From JANOXC01 sp031418215 (GTDB taxonomy: Bacteria > Bacteroidota > Bacteroidia > AKYH767-A > OLB10), in NCBI GenBank assembly GCA_031418215.1, contig JANOXC010000023.1:1-46180 (forward strand): DNA of 46,180 nucleotides, read 5' to 3'. The translations under genes and the position numbers were made by a program. The notes under the pieces were generated by a model, which saw only the letters and a program-made list of their open reading frames with translations, was not told where the DNA came from and searched no databases. Positions 44,450 through 46,180 of this stretch are shown piece by piece. Within the stretch, counting starts at the first letter, position 1. Every line of letters begins with the position of its first letter.

Positions 44450-45940
44450 CTACTCCAATTCAAACTTCACCAGGAACAACCTTTTTTTCTGAATAGCTGT
44501 TGTGATCAAAGTGTTTTCATCAACCTGTTTTCCAGACTGTGGTATTATCGTGATATGCTCACTGGTACGGGTAATAGATTTCTGATCAGTTACTCCTTTA
44601 TTATTAATGGTAAATAGTGACACTTCATTGTTGCGGCCGTTATCACTATTATATAACAGATCTATATGATCACTTTGCAGAACAGTATTGAAAGAAGAAA
44701 GAAACCCGCCATCATCCATTGACACCTGATCCTTTCTTAACACGCCGCTCCAGTCGATAGTACCATCCGTATGAATTGACATAATTACAACATTATCATA
44801 ATGATATTCTGTTCTTCGTGTAAACGACTGTGTAAAATAATCGTAATATGAATATTCGCTGTAATATGCTGCTTCTGCAATTATCACAGCGCCACCATCT
44901 GATCTCAACACTAATTTTCTGATAGGATAAGTATACAATCCCGTATTAGCGCCGCTATTCCTTTCCCCAACCAATTTCATACGTGCACTTTCGTCAATAA
45001 TTACTGATTTTATTTCCAATGGAGCAATAGAATCCAATAATGATGAAGCAAACAAAATGCCCGTTCCAGCAAATGATTCATTATCATTATAAAATCCTGC
45101 CACTACAGCTTTTCTATTATAGTTATCAATTGACAAGGCAGCTTCAGTAATGCTTCTTTCTCCTGATGAAATGATAGATTCTTCAAAGTCGTTTTCATCC
45201 TTTCGCAACAAAAGCAATTTATAACGAATGAGTTTCTGTTTCTGTCCATTTTGATTTTTCTCAAAACTCTGCCCAATAACAGCCACTTGCTTCCCATCAG
45301 CCAAAGCCATATCAGTAATATCAAATTGTTTCGTTGTATAGTTGATCACAGGCTTTTGCTGCAATGTCATATTAAGGGCTGTGTCAAGAGTCATTAAATG
45401 TAAGACCTGATCATTTTCCCGATCTTCCTCTACAACAACCATTGCATTTTGTTCATTATGAGAAATAATTACTCTGGCTTTTTTTACATCATTGCCTTTT
45501 TCAATATTAATGGTGCCTATTTTCTTATTGCTGATAATGGCCTTTCCGTCCTCTCCAAATAAATTACCATAATAAGTAATAGTATTTTCAGTGCGTTGCC
45601 ATTGACTTGTCAATACCATCGCATTCCCTTTGAAAACAACTACAACGTCAATATTTTTTTCATCCTTCACCTCTTCAAGATTAATAAACCATTTGGGTGC
45701 TAATCCAAAATTGTAAAAACTGATTTTATATTTTCTGTTCTTAAAGCCTACATTGTCTTTTTGAATTTGCAAAGAAATGTTGCTCTGTAAAAGGTAAAAT
45801 CCATTTTCTGCTTGACCAATTACCTTTACATGCTCATAACCCGGATCATCGATGCTTTCAGGCGACAAGGTAACATGCTGCGCCAATGCACTATTAAAAC
45901 AAATCAGGATTAAAATACTAAAAACAATTACCCTTAACAT
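44450..45940 (-). CDS. Unknown secreted protein, 496 aa
   Basis: I do not recognise a family. The protein has a clear signal peptide when started at the ATG at 45940 (MLRVIVFSILILICFNSALAQ); the frame reaches an ATG at 45973, which would put eleven extra residues before it. The mature part has no membrane helix and is dominated by repeated beta-strand pairs, with recurrent xxVVVxFKGN, VAVIGQSF and KLVLRSDGGAVIIAE phrases and D/N-rich turns, which suggests a propeller-like fold. Similar unknown beta-rich proteins occur near T9SS genes, but there is no sorting domain at its C-terminus (LFLVKFELE). It starts 41 bases after the MBL-fold gene and is convergent with the type B cargo gene. Confidence 0.82.
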   Translation of the reverse strand: MLRVIVFSILILICFNSALAQHVTLSPESIDDPGYEHVKVIGQAENGFYLLQSNISLQIQKDNVGFKNRKYKISFYNFGLAPKWFINLEEVKDEKNIDVVVVFKGNAMVLTSQWQRTENTITYYGNLFGEDGKAIISNKKIGTINIEKGNDVKKARVIISHNEQNAMVVVEEDRENDQVLHLMTLDTALNMTLQQKPVINYTTKQFDITDMALADGKQVAVIGQSFEKNQNGQKQKLIRYKLLLLRKDENDFEESIISSGERSITEAALSIDNYNRKAVVAGFYNDNESFAGTGILFASSLLDSIAPLEIKSVIIDESARMKLVGERNSGANTGLYTYPIRKLVLRSDGGAVIIAEAAYYSEYSYYDYFTQSFTRRTEYHYDNVVIMSIHTDGTIDWSGVLRKDQVSMDDGGFLSSFNTVLQSDHIDLLYNSDNGRNNEVSLFTINNKGVTDQKSITRTSEHITIIPQSGKQVDENTLITTAIQKKRLFLVKFELE

Positions 45941-45981
45941 TTTAAAGTTTATTATACCTTTTGATTGCGACATAATAAATG

Positions 45982-46180
45982 TTAAGAAGTATAAGAGGCA
46001 GCATCAGTCAGAAATGGATTAAATTTCTTTTCATAACCAATCGTTGTTTGTGGCCCATGTCCGGGATAAACGACCAGCTCATCAGGAAGAACAAACAGCC
46101 GCTGTTGTATACTCGTGAAAAGCGTGTGTGCATCACCTCCGGGCAAATCAGTCCGTCCTACACTTCCCTGGAACAGAACG
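45982..46180 (-). CDS. MBL-fold metallo-hydrolase, C-terminal part (partial)
   Basis: The last 65 codons of a metallo-beta-lactamase-fold hydrolase run in from the window edge. The visible residues include VLFQGSVGRTDLPGGD and LVVYPGHGPQTTIGYEKKFNPFL, which match the glyoxalase II-like/YcbL subgroup, with a metal-binding His in PGHG. The N-terminal HxHxDH motif is outside the window. The substrate cannot be named from this part. It is upstream of, and co-directional with, the unknown secreted protein. Confidence 0.88.
   Translation of the reverse strand, partial: VLFQGSVGRTDLPGGDAHTLFTSIQQRLFVLPDELVVYPGHGPQTTIGYEKKFNPFLTDAASYTS

Overview
The window looks like chromosome of a low-GC, Gram-negative member of the Bacteroidota. 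The evidence is type IX secretion (T9SS) sorting domains of both type A and type B, a PorU-like C25 peptidase next to a PorV-like outer-membrane protein, a PorE-like TPR/propeller/OmpA protein, SprB-type adhesin repeats, an ExbB-ExbD-ExbD-TonB cluster and several TAnnTTTG -7 promoter elements. The futalosine menaquinone enzyme MqnC, a bacterial geranylgeranylglyceryl phosphate synthase and the PorU/PorV pair fit Chitinophagales/Sphingobacteriia-like lineages, but the order cannot be fixed from this window. I saw no rRNA, tRNA, prophage, transposase or CRISPR array.

Layout. 1-5.9 kb: rpmA start and rplU, an EamA permease, a thrice-repeated ~270 bp intergenic unit, a DEAD-box RNA helicase and pheT. 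6.0-13.3 kb: one giant secreted SprB-like adhesin ending in a type B sorting domain. 13.4-19.6 kb: a helix-hairpin-helix (ComEA-like) membrane protein with a YqeY protein, a PorE-like protein and a PpiD-like periplasmic folding factor. 19.6-24.3 kb: an overlapping phosphopantetheinyl transferase/GGGP synthase pair, ahcY, and a T9SS-exported multicopper oxidase. 24.5-27.8 kb: exbB-exbD-exbD-tonB plus a small membrane protein. 27.9-31.3 kb: S41 protease with a DUF6265 lipocalin-like protein, purS and pssA. 31.4-37.6 kb: PorV2-like and PorU2-like genes. 37.6-46.2 kb: pdxA, leucyl aminopeptidase, mqnC, a second type B cargo, an unknown secreted protein and the end of an MBL-fold hydrolase.

How it fits together. 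Housekeeping genes (translation, PLP, purine, phospholipid, menaquinone, SAM recycling) alternate with cell-surface genes. Three genes encode likely T9SS cargo (adhesin, multicopper oxidase, 904-aa type B protein) and three encode likely T9SS or outer-membrane parts (PorE-like, PorV2-like, PorU2-like). The PpiD-like chaperone and TonB system would support envelope biogenesis. The most unusual structures are the triplicated EamA/helicase intergenic unit, the exactly periodic 3 x 495 bp array inside the adhesin gene, and the PorV2-PorU2 pair with its very long C25 protein.
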